This document shows positions 43,923 to 53,567 of a stretch of DNA of 64,000 nt, one piece after another. Each line of letters opens with the position of its first letter. Within the stretch, counting starts at the first letter, position 1. The DNA is from Collinsella tanakaei (GTDB lineage: Bacteria; Actinomycetota; Coriobacteriia; Coriobacteriales; Coriobacteriaceae), in NCBI RefSeq assembly GCF_016900375.1, contig NZ_JACJKB010000006.1, positions 1-64,000 on the forward strand. Direction: 5' to 3'. The notes below the pieces were generated by a model, which was not told the origin of the DNA, made no database searches, and saw nothing but the letters and a program-made list of their open reading frames with translations. A program made the translations under genes and the position numbers.

Positions 43923-44072
43923 ATGCGTACTCTCGTTACACTTGCCTGCACCGAGTGCAAGCGTCGCAACTATACGACGACCAAGAACAAGGCGAACATG
44001 CCTGATCGCATGGAGATCAAGAAGTATTGCCCCTGGTGCCGTCGTCACACCGTGCACAAAGAGACCCGCTAG
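43923..44072 (+). CDS. rpmG: Ribosomal protein L33
   Basis: A 49-residue protein starting [17 protein letters not shown] and ending [14 protein letters not shown]. Two CxxC pairs (Cys9/Cys12 and Cys36/Cys39) mark the zinc-binding form of bL33. TGGAGG precedes the ATG. Placement in front of tRNA-Trp, secE and nusG is standard in Gram-positive genomes. Confidence 0.96.
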   Translation: MRTLVTLACTECKRRNYTTTKNKANMPDRMEIKKYCPWCRRHTVHKETR

Positions 44073-44084
44073 TCTCACTTACAT

Positions 44085-44160
<76 letters not shown>

Positions 44161-44169
44161 GTTTGTAAT

Positions 44170-44200
44170 CCGTAAGCCTCCTTGTGAGGCTTACGGTTTC
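44170..44200 (+). terminator. Hairpin between tRNA-Trp and secE
   Basis: CCGTAAGCCTC/GAGGCTTACGG perfect 11-bp stem with a 5-nt loop, then TTTC. It probably partly terminates the rpmG-tRNA transcript before secE. Confidence 0.65.
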
Positions 44201-44235
44201 TAATGAAGATGTGCTTTAGCCCGGAGGTAAGCGCT

Positions 44236-44592
44236 ATGGCCAACAAGAAGACGAAGAAGAAGGGCGCTGAGGCCACCCAGGCCGCCCCTGCTTCCAAGGT
44301 TGAGCCCAAGAAGGCTGACCTCAAGAAGGCCGATTCCAAGAAGGCCTCCAAGAAGAGCGATAAGAAGGCTGCCAAGGCCAAGGACGCCAAGCCCGGTATC
44401 ATCGCCCGCTCCAAGAAGTACATCAGCTCTGTTCGCTCCGAGATGAAGCGCGTCGTGTGGCCTTCCAAGAAGGAGCTTGTCAACTACTCGATCGCAGTCA
44501 TCGTTTCGCTGATCGTCGTCGGTGTCGTTATTGCCGGCCTCGACGCCCTCATCAGCGGCGGCCTGGTTGTCTTCTCCGGGCTGAGGGGGTAA
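44236..44592 (+). CDS. secE: Preprotein translocase subunit SecE
   Basis: The 118-residue protein has a Lys/Ala-rich N-terminal extension of about 60 residues, the amphipathic SecE signature RSEMKRVVWPSKKELVNYS (about 76-94), and one membrane helix (about 95-115). It stabilises SecY. CGGAGG precedes the ATG at 44236. The tail is much longer than in Bacillus SecE (about 60 residues total), a feature of many actinobacteria. It is 2 bp upstream of nusG. Confidence 0.94.
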   Translation: MANKKTKKKGAEATQAAPASKVEPKKADLKKADSKKASKKSDKKAAKAKDAKPGIIARSKKYISSVRSEMKRVVWPSKKELVNYSIAVIVSLIVVGVVIAGLDALISGGLVVFSGLRG

Positions 44593-44594
44593 GC

Positions 44595-45131
44595 ATGAGC
44601 AAGCGTTGGTACGTGGTCCACACCTACTCCGGTTACGAGAATAGGGTTAAGTCCGATCTCGAGCATCGTATCGAGACTATGGGCATGCAGGACCGCATCT
44701 TCAATATCGAGATTCCTGTCGAGCGCGTCACCGAGATCAAAGAGGGCGGCAAGCGCGAGACTAAGGATTCCAAGATCTTCCCCGGCTATGTGCTCGTCCG
44801 CATGGAGATGGACGATGACGCTTGGACCTGCGTGCGCAACACGCCCGGCGTCACCGGCTTTTTGGGTGCCAACGGCAAGCCCGCTCCGCTTTCGCGCGAG
44901 GAGTATAACAAGATGATGCGGAAGTCGACCAAGGGCGGCACGCCCAAGCGCACCTCCGTCAGCATCGAGGTCGGTACCCCCGTCAAGGTCATCTCCGGTC
45001 CGCTTGCCGACTTCGACGGCAAGGTCTCCGAGGTCAACGCCGAGGCGGGCAAGGTCAAGGTCACGCTGATGATCTTCGGCCGCGAGACCCCGGTCGAGCT
45101 TTCGTTCGATCAGATCTCTGTTATCGGTTAG
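44595..45131 (+). CDS. nusG: Transcription termination/antitermination factor NusG
   Basis: The 178-residue protein has the NGN domain starting KRWYVVHTYSGYENRVKSDL and containing PGYVLVRMEMDD and NTPGVTGFLG, then the KOW domain (about 125-178, GTPVKVISGPLADFDGKV). It binds RNA polymerase and couples to ribosomes or Rho. The length is close to the Bacillus form. secE-nusG-rplK-rplA order is the usual one. Confidence 0.97.
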   Translation: MSKRWYVVHTYSGYENRVKSDLEHRIETMGMQDRIFNIEIPVERVTEIKEGGKRETKDSKIFPGYVLVRMEMDDDAWTCVRNTPGVTGFLGANGKPAPLSREEYNKMMRKSTKGGTPKRTSVSIEVGTPVKVISGPLADFDGKVSEVNAEAGKVKVTLMIFGRETPVELSFDQISVIG

Positions 45132-45254
45132 GCGTCTATCGCGCGTTCGCGCTTCGCTGCCCGGCTGCTCACCGGGACGGTGTGCTTCTAACGAGTTCGC
45201 GCTGACGATATAGGAACTATTCGACACGTTCGTGTTTTACAGGAAGGAATGACA

Positions 45255-45686
45255 ATGGCTGAGAAGAAGGTTGCCACCGTCATCAAGCTCCAGATTCCTG
45301 CTGGCGCTGCGAACCCCGCTCCTCCCGTCGGCCCCGCTCTGGGCGCCGCTCAGGTCAACATCATGCAGTTCTGCCAGGCGTTCAACGCCGCTACGCAGGA
45401 CAAGCAGGGCGACATCATCCCCGTTGAGATCACCGTCTACGAGGATCGCTCCTTCAACTTCATCTGCAAGACCCCTCCGGCGGCTCACCTTATCAAGAAG
45501 GAGCTCAAGCTGAAGGGCGGCTCTGCTGTTCCCCAGCGCGACAAGGTCGGCCAGCTCACCCAGGAGCAGCTCACCAAGATCGCCGAGATCAAGATGCCGG
45601 ACCTCAATGCCAACGACATCGAGGCCGCTAAGAAGATCGTCGCCGGTACCGCCCGCTCCATGGGCGTGACCATCGCCGACGCATAA
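45255..45686 (+). CDS. rplK: Ribosomal protein L11
   Basis: The 143-residue protein shows [46 protein letters not shown] and the C-terminal rRNA-binding [15 protein letters not shown]. Two in-frame ATGs are 6 bp apart; the second is chosen because AGGAAGGA lies at proper distance and the protein then begins MAEKK. Confidence 0.97.
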   Translation: MAEKKVATVIKLQIPAGAANPAPPVGPALGAAQVNIMQFCQAFNAATQDKQGDIIPVEITVYEDRSFNFICKTPPAAHLIKKELKLKGGSAVPQRDKVGQLTQEQLTKIAEIKMPDLNANDIEAAKKIVAGTARSMGVTIADA

Positions 45687-45794
45687 GTTTTCTTTGGTAA
45701 CCTCGGGCACGTCAAAACGGCGTGCCCGTCTGCGCAATTCGGCGCAATCGGATGTGGGAGGGCATAGGCCCGTTCACCACAGGAGGTATGTATC

Positions 45795-46502
45795 ATGGCT
45801 AAGCATGGTAAGACGTTCCGCGCTGCCGCGGAGAAGGTCGATCGCTCCGAGCTCTACACCCCGCTCGCGGCTGTCAAGCTCGTGAAGGAGATCGCCCCGG
45901 CCAAGTTCGACGAGACCGTTGAGGCTCACTTCCGTCTGGGCATCGACACCCGTAAGGCCGACCAGAACATCCGTGGCTCCATCTCTCTGCCCCATGGCAC
46001 CGGCAAGTCCGTGCGTGTCGCCGTCTTCGCCGATGGCGCCAAGGCTGATGAGGCTCGCGAGGCTGGCGCCGACATCGTCGGTTCCGACGAGCTGATCGCC
46101 GACATCCAGAAGGGCGAGATCAACTTCGACGCCGCTATCGCCACCCCGAACATGATGGCCAAGGTTGGCCGCATCGGTAAGATCCTCGGCCCCCGTGGCC
46201 TCATGCCGAACCCCAAGCTCGGCACCGTGACCATGGACGTCGCTAAGATGGTCGGCGAGCTCAAGGCCGGCCGTGTTGAGTACCGCGCTGACCGCTACGG
46301 CATCTGCCACGTGCCGGTGGGCAAGGTCTCCTTCGACGACGAGAAGCTCGTGGAGAACTACGCCGCTCTGTACACCGAGATCCTGCGCGTTAAGCCTTCT
46401 TCCGCGAAGGGCAAGTACGTGAAGAGTATCTCCATGTCCTCCACCATGGGCCCGGGCGTCAAGGTTGACCCCGCCGTCCAGCGTGACTTCATGGCTGAGT
46501 AG
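45795..46502 (+). CDS. rplA: Ribosomal protein L1
   Basis: The 235-residue protein carries [21 protein letters not shown], the [12 protein letters not shown] segment, [15 protein letters not shown] and the conserved end [16 protein letters not shown]1 often represses its own L11-L1 operon by binding the leader; no structure was checked here. ACAGGAGGT precedes the ATG, and a terminator follows at 46526. Confidence 0.97.
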   Translation: MAKHGKTFRAAAEKVDRSELYTPLAAVKLVKEIAPAKFDETVEAHFRLGIDTRKADQNIRGSISLPHGTGKSVRVAVFADGAKADEAREAGADIVGSDELIADIQKGEINFDAAIATPNMMAKVGRIGKILGPRGLMPNPKLGTVTMDVAKMVGELKAGRVEYRADRYGICHVPVGKVSFDDEKLVENYAALYTEILRVKPSSAKGKYVKSISMSSTMGPGVKVDPAVQRDFMAE

Positions 46503-46525
46503 CCAAACGCGACATAGCTTGCTGT

Positions 46526-46560
46526 AAAGCCCGGTTCCGCGCTTGCGGGGCCGGGCTTTT
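46526..46560 (+). terminator. Terminator of rplK-rplA
   Basis: AAAGCCCGG and CCGGGCTTTT pair around a 16-nt GC-rich loop, with a T-run. Confidence 0.8.
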
Positions 46561-46884
46561 GCTTTGAACGGCAGTGGAGTGCAGGCGAGGGGTTAGAAAA
46601 TGCCTTGATTCGAGTTGGGGGGGGGGAGGGGTGTATTCTTTCGACGGATAACAGTCATGCAGTGGATGGTCGGACTGCACGGAAATGTTGGAAGGGACCT
46701 CATACAGATGCCCAGCATGAGACGGGCGGCCGAAGGGACTGCTGCCGTCGCTGCGCGTTTGTTGCGTCACCTGCCTGCCCCTGCAGCACAACCGACCGGC
46801 GCGACCGACGGCAGCGTAACCGACGGAATTCGATTCAGCACTCTCGACAACCAAACAAGACCGTGCCATGCGGTTTCTCGGCGC

Positions 46885-49563
46885 ATGGCGACCACGATGC
46901 TGGGCGCCCATTCCCTGAGGCGCTTTCTCGCGGTCGCCGTCGTTCTAGTCGCGGCGCTCGGCGCCGGGCTCGCGCCGAGGGCGGCGCTGGCGGAGGGGGA
47001 CGAGTACGAGGTCTCGAGCGGCACGTACGAAAGCGTCGTGGAGCAGATCAGGGGGAGCGTCGATGCGGGCTCCGACGTGACGCTGGTGCTCACCGAAGAC
47101 CTGGAGCTCACATCGTCGAGTTATCAGCGAGCGCCCGTCGAGTTCGGCATAGAGGGCTATCACGTGACCTATAGGAGCGCCGAGGGCGGGCCCTACGCCC
47201 TCGGCGCCAGCAGCTACTATCTGCAGGGCGCGATCGGGGACGTCACCTTCGACAACGTGTGGCTCGCCGTCGGCCAGCACCAGGATCGGGACCAGGGCAC
47301 CGTCTCGAGCTTCTACGCGAACGGGCACACGGTCGAGTTCACCGAGAACTTTAGCCAGCCGATCGCGAGCCTGTACGGCGGCTCGAGCGGAGAGTCCGTC
47401 GACTCCACGCACCTCATCATCAACGGTGACCTCATCGCCGGAGGGGCCTCCCAGAACTGGAAGGTCTACGGCGGCGGCTGCTACAGCGGCTCCGGCAACA
47501 GCTCCTCAGACGGAAGGGTCGAGGGCGATGTCGTCATCGAGCTGGGCGCGCACTCGCGCGTCCCATTGGTCTACGGCGGCGGCAAGGACGCCCCCGTCGT
47601 CGGCGACGTCACCATCACGCTGCGTGGGGACGCCTCGGATCCAAACCACCACGTCGGGAACATCACGGGCGGCGGCAGCGTGACCGATGACGCCCCCGAC
47701 AATGCAAACTACCCCGGACGATACGCCGGCACGGTGGGCGGCGACGTCACGATCAACCTCGAGAGCGGACGGTGCGCCGGGCTTGCGTCGGGCGGCAGCT
47801 ACGTGTCAAGCGGGAGCTCGGATAGGAGCGCCCCCGAAGACATCCAGAATCTGAATGATAAGTACGCGAGGTATGATTACCTGTTCTCCGGGACCGTAGC
47901 CGGAAACGTGAGCGTCACGATGGGGCGAGAAGGCGACGCCGCAAGGACGCTCGTGCTCGAGACGTCGGTCAACAACAGCGGCGGCTCCACGTACTCGGTC
48001 ATTCAGGGGGACGTGGGCCTGACCGTCAACGACGGCGCCAAGCTCCAGGACCTTCAGGGCATGGGGCGCAACGACATCGTCGAGGGCGCCGTCGGCATTA
48101 CGGTCAACGGCGGCGAGGTCGAGGATACCGTCTGGGGCCTCGGGGAGGCGTGGTATTCCTCCGAGGGCGCGCACGAGGTCGGCCGCGGCGACGATCCCGA
48201 CGAAGGCAATTACTACCCCAAGGACGCCGTCACCATTACGCTCAACGGCGGCAGCGTCGGGAGCATCGCATGGTTCGAGCAGTACCTGTATGACGGGCGG
48301 GGCGCAAAGTACGGCACGCCGCAGGTCTACGGCAACGTCGTCGTGAACGTGAACGGCGGGAAGGTCGGACAGGTCTACGTCTGCAATCCGAGCGAGGCCG
48401 ACCCGACCGGCTGGGCGAGCGGGCACGAGGAACTCGCCTACGTGCGCGGCGACAAGGGCATCGAGCTCCACGTGAGGGGTGGCCAGTTCACGAACGTGCC
48501 TTCGATTTACGCGTATAGCCTCAGCCGCGTCTACCGTGGACAGCGCATCTACTTCGAGAACGATTCCGCGGTCTACCTCTATCAGATTGTGGGCGCTAAC
48601 GCGAGAAACAACGAGGTTTATGCCGAGGCAACGGGAGAGAGCGGCGCGGACATCATCGTGGACAACTCCGCACCAGCCACGCTCATGTACTACACGAGGG
48701 GTGGCTCAACGCGGCCAGTCTTCGGCGCATTGGATGACGAGGACGAGCTTTGCGGGAGCATCGACATCCAGTCTGGTACGCTCGCGATGGCCGGAGAGGC
48801 TGCCATTCTCGGAGACCTCACCATCTCAGATAAGGGCACGCTCACCATGCCCACCACCGAGTCGGCCGGAGTCTCGAGCTCCCTCAACGTTGACGGCCGG
48901 GCTGCTATCGACGACGGTGTGAGTGGAGGCCAGCTCCAGACTACGACGGCAAGCACCTACAATTGGTCCAGCAGCGGCGCATCGCGCGTGTATTCGACAA
49001 CAACCGAGGCATCGCCCAAGGAAGGCGAGGTCTACGTGCGGTCCATGGACACCAACGAGACCGCTAAGGCCGAGAGCGACGCCGAGCTGCTCGATCTCGA
49101 CAGCGCCCCGGGAGTGGCCGCTGGCCTCTATGTCGAGTACACTCAGCAGGATGCGGCGCTCACGGCGAACGGCGCGAAGTACTCTCACGCCTGGCGCATC
49201 GCCCAGGGCGAGGTTCTCGAGGTTGAGGAGTATCACGTCCTCTACGAGTTCGTCTGCGGCACGCGAGGGGCGAGCCTTCCGGACGCGGTGACCGACCTTC
49301 TGCCGACAGACGGAAACGCGTACGCCATGGGAGACACGGTGACGGCGATTCAGCCCACCCAGACGTCCGTACCGGGGCCGAAGAACAGCGACGAGGACTC
49401 CCCGATGGGCGTGTGGACGTTCGTGCAGTATGATGCGGACTCCAAGGTCGTGTCCGAAGAGACGCTGAAGCCCGGGACGTCGTCAGACGATCCGGCCCGA
49501 TACGTCAAGTTCAAGGGGACGTGGGAGTGGACCGAGGGCGCTTTCACGGTCTCCTACTCCTAG
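46885..49563 (+). CDS. Large surface adhesin, N-terminal part (ends at in-frame TAG)
   Basis: The product is 892 residues from the ATG at 46885, which gives a signal peptide (RRFLAVAVVLVAALGAGLAP, cleavage after AALA). Longer in-frame starts exist (46708, with GGAAGGG 11 nt upstream), so the true start is uncertain. The body consists of glycine- and asparagine-rich repeats such as VTITLNGGSVGSI and VVVNVNGGKVGQV, typical of a right-handed beta-helix adhesin. Translation stops at TAG 49561-49563, but the same frame then stays open to 51438, where a wall anchor is encoded. The stop therefore removes the anchor. Confidence 0.7.
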   Translation: MATTMLGAHSLRRFLAVAVVLVAALGAGLAPRAALAEGDEYEVSSGTYESVVEQIRGSVDAGSDVTLVLTEDLELTSSSYQRAPVEFGIEGYHVTYRSAEGGPYALGASSYYLQGAIGDVTFDNVWLAVGQHQDRDQGTVSSFYANGHTVEFTENFSQPIASLYGGSSGESVDSTHLIINGDLIAGGASQNWKVYGGGCYSGSGNSSSDGRVEGDVVIELGAHSRVPLVYGGGKDAPVVGDVTITLRGDASDPNHHVGNITGGGSVTDDAPDNANYPGRYAGTVGGDVTINLESGRCAGLASGGSYVSSGSSDRSAPEDIQNLNDKYARYDYLFSGTVAGNVSVTMGREGDAARTLVLETSVNNSGGSTYSVIQGDVGLTVNDGAKLQDLQGMGRNDIVEGAVGITVNGGEVEDTVWGLGEAWYSSEGAHEVGRGDDPDEGNYYPKDAVTITLNGGSVGSIAWFEQYLYDGRGAKYGTPQVYGNVVVNVNGGKVGQVYVCNPSEADPTGWASGHEELAYVRGDKGIELHVRGGQFTNVPSIYAYSLSRVYRGQRIYFENDSAVYLYQIVGANARNNEVYAEATGESGADIIVDNSAPATLMYYTRGGSTRPVFGALDDEDELCGSIDIQSGTLAMAGEAAILGDLTISDKGTLTMPTTESAGVSSSLNVDGRAAIDDGVSGGQLQTTTASTYNWSSSGASRVYSTTTEASPKEGEVYVRSMDTNETAKAESDAELLDLDSAPGVAAGLYVEYTQQDAALTANGAKYSHAWRIAQGEVLEVEEYHVLYEFVCGTRGASLPDAVTDLLPTDGNAYAMGDTVTAIQPTQTSVPGPKNSDEDSPMGVWTFVQYDADSKVVSEETLKPGTSSDDPARYVKFKGTWEWTEGAFTVSYS

Positions 49564-49614
49564 GGCGAGCAGCCTTTCGGCGAAGACATCCTTTACGACG
49601 CTGACGGCAGCGTC

Positions 49615-51438
49615 GTGACGCCTGCGCTGCCCGAGGCGACGGGCGGATACCATCGCAACGATGTCGTCACCGTCGACACGAATTACACGAGCTCGACCGT
49701 CTACTACACGCACGACCAGGACGGCAACGTGAACGGGTCGTACACGTTCTCGGGATGGTCGTCAGATGACGTCAGCATCTCGGAGGACGGCACCTTCACC
49801 ATGCCGGCAGCCGACGTCGAGCTCGAGGGCACCTGGACCCGCAACGAGATGGGCCAGGACCGGCTCACCTACGACAAGAACGCCGACGCCGCGACGGGCG
49901 CCACGGGCCCCACCGTCGGCTATGAGGGCGGGACGGTAAAGGTCGCCGAGAACGGCTTCACCCGCCCTGGCTTCAGGTTCACGGGCTGGAACACGCAGCC
50001 CGATGGTGAAGGCACCGGCTACGATGAAGGCGCCAACTACGCCCTCACCGACGGCGATGATGTCCTCTACGCCCAATGGGAGCGCATCGCTACCCCGCTG
50101 ACCCCGAAGGCCGTATCCCTCGTGGCCTACGAGGGCGGCGCAGGGTCGTCCGCCAACCCGTACGACGCCCTGCCCGAGCCCGTGTGGCGCTTCGAGGCCG
50201 AGGGCTGGACGCTGTACGTGGACGGCGTGAAGCAGGATCCGGATGCCGCCGCCTTCCAGTGGGGCTACTTCGCCGCGGGCTCCGAGACCGAGCAGATCTC
50301 CGCTGCCCAGAAGGGCGTCTACGAGCTGCACGCCTGGCCCCTCGAGGGCGATCCAGAGGTGGTCGCGCAGGATTCCGATGGCTCTTGGTACATCCTCGAC
50401 CTCGGCGGCGACACGGAGGTCGTCGACGAGGAAGACAGGGCCGTGACCGTTTCCGTCCGCGACGTCGTGAACGGGAAGGAGGCGGAGGAGCTCTCCGCGG
50501 AAGTCCTCAAGCCCGTGGTCGCCGGCGGCGGGCACGCCGCCGCGGCGCGCGCTGTGTGCGCCGAGGGCGGCGCCCACGCCCACGTGGCGGAGAGGACCGG
50601 GTTCGAGAAGAACGGCATCGACGGGCTCCCGGTCGCCGACCCCTCCCAGGTCTCCCTCCTGTACGACGACCTGATCCCGAACGTGCTCGGCGGTGCCGAC
50701 CGCATGGGCGCGCTCGACGAGAAGGCGCGCGCGGCGGTGGGCGGCGAGTTCGCCTCCGGCGGCTACGGGAAGGACTTCAAGTACCTCGACCTCGTCGACA
50801 AGAGCGACGGCAACCTCTGGGTCGCCACCGCCGACGGCTCGGACACGACCGTCTTCATCCCCTACCGCGGCGACATGACTGCCGACAAGACGATCTCCGG
50901 CGTCAGGTTCACCGGCCTCACGCGCGACTACACGGTGGGCGGAACCGACGATGACGTCGACGCCGCCGTGAGCGCCTCGAGCGCGTTCGAGCTGGACGTG
51001 GTCAAGTCGGACGGCGGCATCACGTTCACCATCCCGAGCGGGCAGTTCGGTCCCATTGAGCTGATGTGGGTAGGTGATTCGGGCGGCGAAGGTCCCGACA
51101 TCCCGAATCCCCCGGTGACCGATCCCGATGAGCCGGACGATCCGGACATCCCTGACGAGCCCGACACCCCGGACGAGCCGGATAACCCTGACGAGCCCGA
51201 TACGCCGGAACCGGACGAGCCCGACACTCCGGAAGAGCCCGACGAGCCGGATACCCCGGACACCCCGGAGCCCAGCGAGCCGAGCACGCCGGAACCCAGC
51301 GAGCCCACCAAGCCGAGCAACCCCGAGGCGACGATCCCCCAGACCGGTGACGCGCTCACCATCGCCGCGGCACTCAGTGCACTTGCTGGCACGGGCGTGA
51401 TCGGCGCGGGCGTCGCTGCCAGGCGCCGTCGCGAATAA
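49615..51438 (+). CDS. Adhesin C-terminal part with InlB-type repeat and LPxTG anchor
   Basis: The frame continues unbroken from codon 49564, directly after the TAG, in the same phase as the upstream part. A GTG at 49615 is the first possible start but has no ribosome site, so independent translation is unlikely. Domains: a Listeria-Bacteroides (InlB_B/Flg_new-like) repeat, with RPGFRFTGWNTQPDGEGTGY then YALTDGDDVLYAQWE; a further folded region; a long Pro/Asp/Glu linker (about 51090-51330); and IPQTGD with a hydrophobic segment and RRRR tail, a sortase signal. Best read as the severed 3' half of the upstream gene. Confidence 0.7.
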   Translation: MTPALPEATGGYHRNDVVTVDTNYTSSTVYYTHDQDGNVNGSYTFSGWSSDDVSISEDGTFTMPAADVELEGTWTRNEMGQDRLTYDKNADAATGATGPTVGYEGGTVKVAENGFTRPGFRFTGWNTQPDGEGTGYDEGANYALTDGDDVLYAQWERIATPLTPKAVSLVAYEGGAGSSANPYDALPEPVWRFEAEGWTLYVDGVKQDPDAAAFQWGYFAAGSETEQISAAQKGVYELHAWPLEGDPEVVAQDSDGSWYILDLGGDTEVVDEEDRAVTVSVRDVVNGKEAEELSAEVLKPVVAGGGHAAAARAVCAEGGAHAHVAERTGFEKNGIDGLPVADPSQVSLLYDDLIPNVLGGADRMGALDEKARAAVGGEFASGGYGKDFKYLDLVDKSDGNLWVATADGSDTTVFIPYRGDMTADKTISGVRFTGLTRDYTVGGTDDDVDAAVSASSAFELDVVKSDGGITFTIPSGQFGPIELMWVGDSGGEGPDIPNPPVTDPDEPDDPDIPDEPDTPDEPDNPDEPDTPEPDEPDTPEEPDEPDTPDTPEPSEPSTPEPSEPTKPSNPEATIPQTGDALTIAAALSALAGTGVIGAGVAARRRRE

Positions 51439-51630
51439 CGACCACCCATTCCGAAGCCATCCCGAGGTTATGCCCCGGGTGAGCTTATAGCCTTCCGTCC
51501 AGCTGGGTATCTCTTGGGAGGCCCGGTTTGGCCCCGACCCCGACCATCGGGGCTATGGACGGGAGGGCGGCCGCGCTCCGTACCGACCAGCGGGGCGCGG
51601 TCCAATCGACAGCTACAGCGCAGCACGCGC
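51439..51630. other. Gene-free stretch after the adhesin
   Basis: No gene is visible between the adhesin stop and the hairpin at 51631; the whole gap to the second padR gene is 520 bp. Confidence 0.5.
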
Positions 51631-51676
51631 AAAAAGCGCCGGATTCCGAGTTTCCACCCGGAGTCCGGCGCTTTTG
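51631..51676. terminator. Bidirectional hairpin terminator
   Basis: AAAAGCGCCGGA and TCCGGCGCTTTT pair around about 20 nt. The A-run and T-run allow it to act on both strands. It lies 193 bp past the adhesin stop. Confidence 0.75.
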
Positions 51677-51883
51677 CATGTCGCGTGCGTTCAGGCAATT
51701 GCTCAACCCGGCTAGGGAAGAACGGATTCAAACCGAACCGTGGCCCGTTGGTGAACACATGCCAGGTCGCTCGTCGACGCAACAGAGGAGTGTGCCTATG
51801 CCATATCCGCCTCCACCACGCCCCTCCACCATTACCCCACCGTTTACCTTCCTATCTCTACCGTCTATCCTCGCACTCAAGAG

Positions 51884-51916
51884 TACTATTGTACACATAG
51901 TAATCTGTGTTACATT
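51884..51916 (+). promoter_or_regulatory. Promoter and PadR-type operator of the second padR gene
   Basis: The dyad TACTAT-TGTACAC-ATAGTA (51884-51902) is a perfect 6-bp inverted repeat. It overlaps a possible -35 TTGTAC (51889) that is 16 bp from TACATT (51911). The stretch is clearly AT-rich, and ACATAGTAA is shared with the control region of the other padR gene. Confidence 0.6.
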
Positions 51917-51958
51917 AACGGTGAAAGACAAGAAGCCAACGTACCAGGAGGTGACGCA

Positions 51959-52306
51959 ATGTCCACGAGAGATGCGGTAAGCGACCTCATCCGGGGCAAT
52001 ATCGATGCCATCATCCTGTGCACGCTGTCGGGCGGCGATAGCTACGGCTACGAGATCCTCAAGGAAATCGCCGCCACGAGCCAAGGCGAGTACGAGATGA
52101 AGGAGCCCTCGCTCTACACGAGCCTGAAGCGCCTCGAGGGGCAGGGCTTCGTCAAGAGCTACTGGGGCAACGAAACCCAGGGGGCCCGCCGCAAGTACTA
52201 CCATATGACCGAGGAAGGGGCCCGGGAGCTCACCGAGGCAACCGAGCGCTGGGTCAACGTCCGTCACATCATCGACCGCCTGCTCAAGCAGGAAGGGGGA
52301 GCATAA
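51959..52306 (+). CDS. PadR-family transcription regulator
   Basis: The 115-residue winged-helix protein begins MSTRDAVSDLIRGNIDAIIL and carries GGDSYGYEILKEI, EPSLYTSLKRLEGQGFVKS and RRKYYHMTEEGARE. CAGGAGGTG precedes the ATG. Its stop overlaps the next ATG by 1 bp (TAATG), so it is coupled to the membrane protein gene, the usual PadR arrangement. Confidence 0.93.
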   Translation: MSTRDAVSDLIRGNIDAIILCTLSGGDSYGYEILKEIAATSQGEYEMKEPSLYTSLKRLEGQGFVKSYWGNETQGARRKYYHMTEEGARELTEATERWVNVRHIIDRLLKQEGGA

Positions 52307-53508
52307 TGAACGAGCTGCGTATGTACGTCGAGCATCTGTTCGAAGGCAAGGTGCTCACGCCCGAGACCATCGAGCTTAAGGAAGAAATCTACGGCAACCT
52401 GATGGCCCGCTACGAGGACTACGTGGCCCAGGGGCTCTCCGAGGCAGACGCCCTGGCACGCACCAAGGCGAGCATCACCGATGTCGACGACATGATGGCC
52501 GATGACGCCGCGAGCGCAGCCGACGATGCGCTGTCCTCCGCGCCCACCACGGTGATCCCGCCGGCGGCTGAGACCGTGAAGATGCCCGTCTCCGCAACGG
52601 AGGCCGCCGCGAACGCGACCGCCCAGGCTCCCGGCACGCCGGTGGCGCCCGAGAACCTGTCCGCGGCCGGCCAGCCTGCGGTTGCCGCTCCCAAGGAGCA
52701 GCCCAAGTGGATCAAGACGATCATCATCGCGGCGGCTGTCATCCTCGGTCTGCTCGCAATCGGCTATGGCGTGAACGAGTTCATCCTCGATCCCATGCAG
52801 GATCACCAGGAGGATGTCGCCGAGGCTCAGGCCGAGCAGCAATGGCGTGAGCAGCAGAGCCAGAAGCAGAACAACGCCGACAGCTCGAATACGGGTTCCG
52901 GTTCCAGCACGGGCGCGTCGAACAACGGCGGGACCGGCCAGTCGACCACGGATAACCAGGGCGCGACGCCCCAGTTCTCCGACCCCGAGGATCAGCTCGA
53001 GTACGAGGCCACGATGGCCGTGATGGACGAGATCCAGGCCAGCACCGCCGAGTCGCTGCGTTCGTACGTGGGGAGCGATTTTTACGGCCAGGCCTCCATG
53101 CTTCCGATGATGGAAACCATGCCGCTCGGCCGCTACGCCAACAACGTTGAGATCGACAGTGGGCTCACGCAGCTCAAGGCCGAGTACCTGGGCATCGACC
53201 GCAACGTCGACGGCGACGCCATCGACAACGCGCTCGCCTATGACGTGGTTGCGCTCATGGCGGTGTGCCCGTCGCTCCAGAGCATCCAGCTCACGGTGAA
53301 CGAGGACGACGATCACGACCTCGAGTACGACGTGTACGTCTTCGAGCGCACGGTCGTCGAGGAGCTGCTGGGCCGCGCCACGTCGAACGCCATCACGCAG
53401 GTGAACGACTCGCTGCTCGAGTCCGAGGACTCGTGGAACCAGGTGCGCAACTACGTGGCGACGGAGCGCTTCTCCGACGCCCTGATGGAGCGCGCCGAGC
53501 GCAACTAA
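52306..53508 (+). CDS. Single-pass membrane protein with permease-prefix domain
   Basis: The 400-residue protein starts with a permease-prefix-like helical domain (MNELRMYVEHLFEGKVLTPE, with LKEEIYGNLMARYEDYVAQG), then an Ala/Pro-rich linker, one membrane helix (about 145-165, IIIAAAVILGLLAIGYGVNE), and an extracellular Ser/Gly/Asn-rich spacer. A C-terminal domain of unknown fold follows (about 225-400). Coupling to padR suggests it is both target and effector of that regulator. Function unknown. Confidence 0.75.
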   Translation: MNELRMYVEHLFEGKVLTPETIELKEEIYGNLMARYEDYVAQGLSEADALARTKASITDVDDMMADDAASAADDALSSAPTTVIPPAAETVKMPVSATEAAANATAQAPGTPVAPENLSAAGQPAVAAPKEQPKWIKTIIIAAAVILGLLAIGYGVNEFILDPMQDHQEDVAEAQAEQQWREQQSQKQNNADSSNTGSGSSTGASNNGGTGQSTTDNQGATPQFSDPEDQLEYEATMAVMDEIQASTAESLRSYVGSDFYGQASMLPMMETMPLGRYANNVEIDSGLTQLKAEYLGIDRNVDGDAIDNALAYDVVALMAVCPSLQSIQLTVNEDDDHDLEYDVYVFERTVVEELLGRATSNAITQVNDSLLESEDSWNQVRNYVATERFSDALMERAERN

Positions 53509-53538
53509 CTAGCGAACGATAGCGCTACGGATTACTGC

Positions 53539-53567
53539 AAGGGGGCTGCTCCAGGGCGGCCCCTTTT
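53539..53567 (+). terminator. Terminator of the second padR unit
   Basis: AAGGGG and CCCCTT stem followed by TT, 31 bp past the stop, running directly into repeat copy B. Confidence 0.6.

Noticed and set aside
49561-49563. TAG as a recoded (pyrrolysine) codon
   Set aside because: No pyl genes or stalling structure are seen, and normal genes here end in TAG freely. A point mutation or sequencing error is simpler.
51700-51760. tRNA-like T-arm on the minus strand after the adhesin
   Set aside because: GGTTTGAATCC occurs, but no acceptor, anticodon or D-arm can be built around it.
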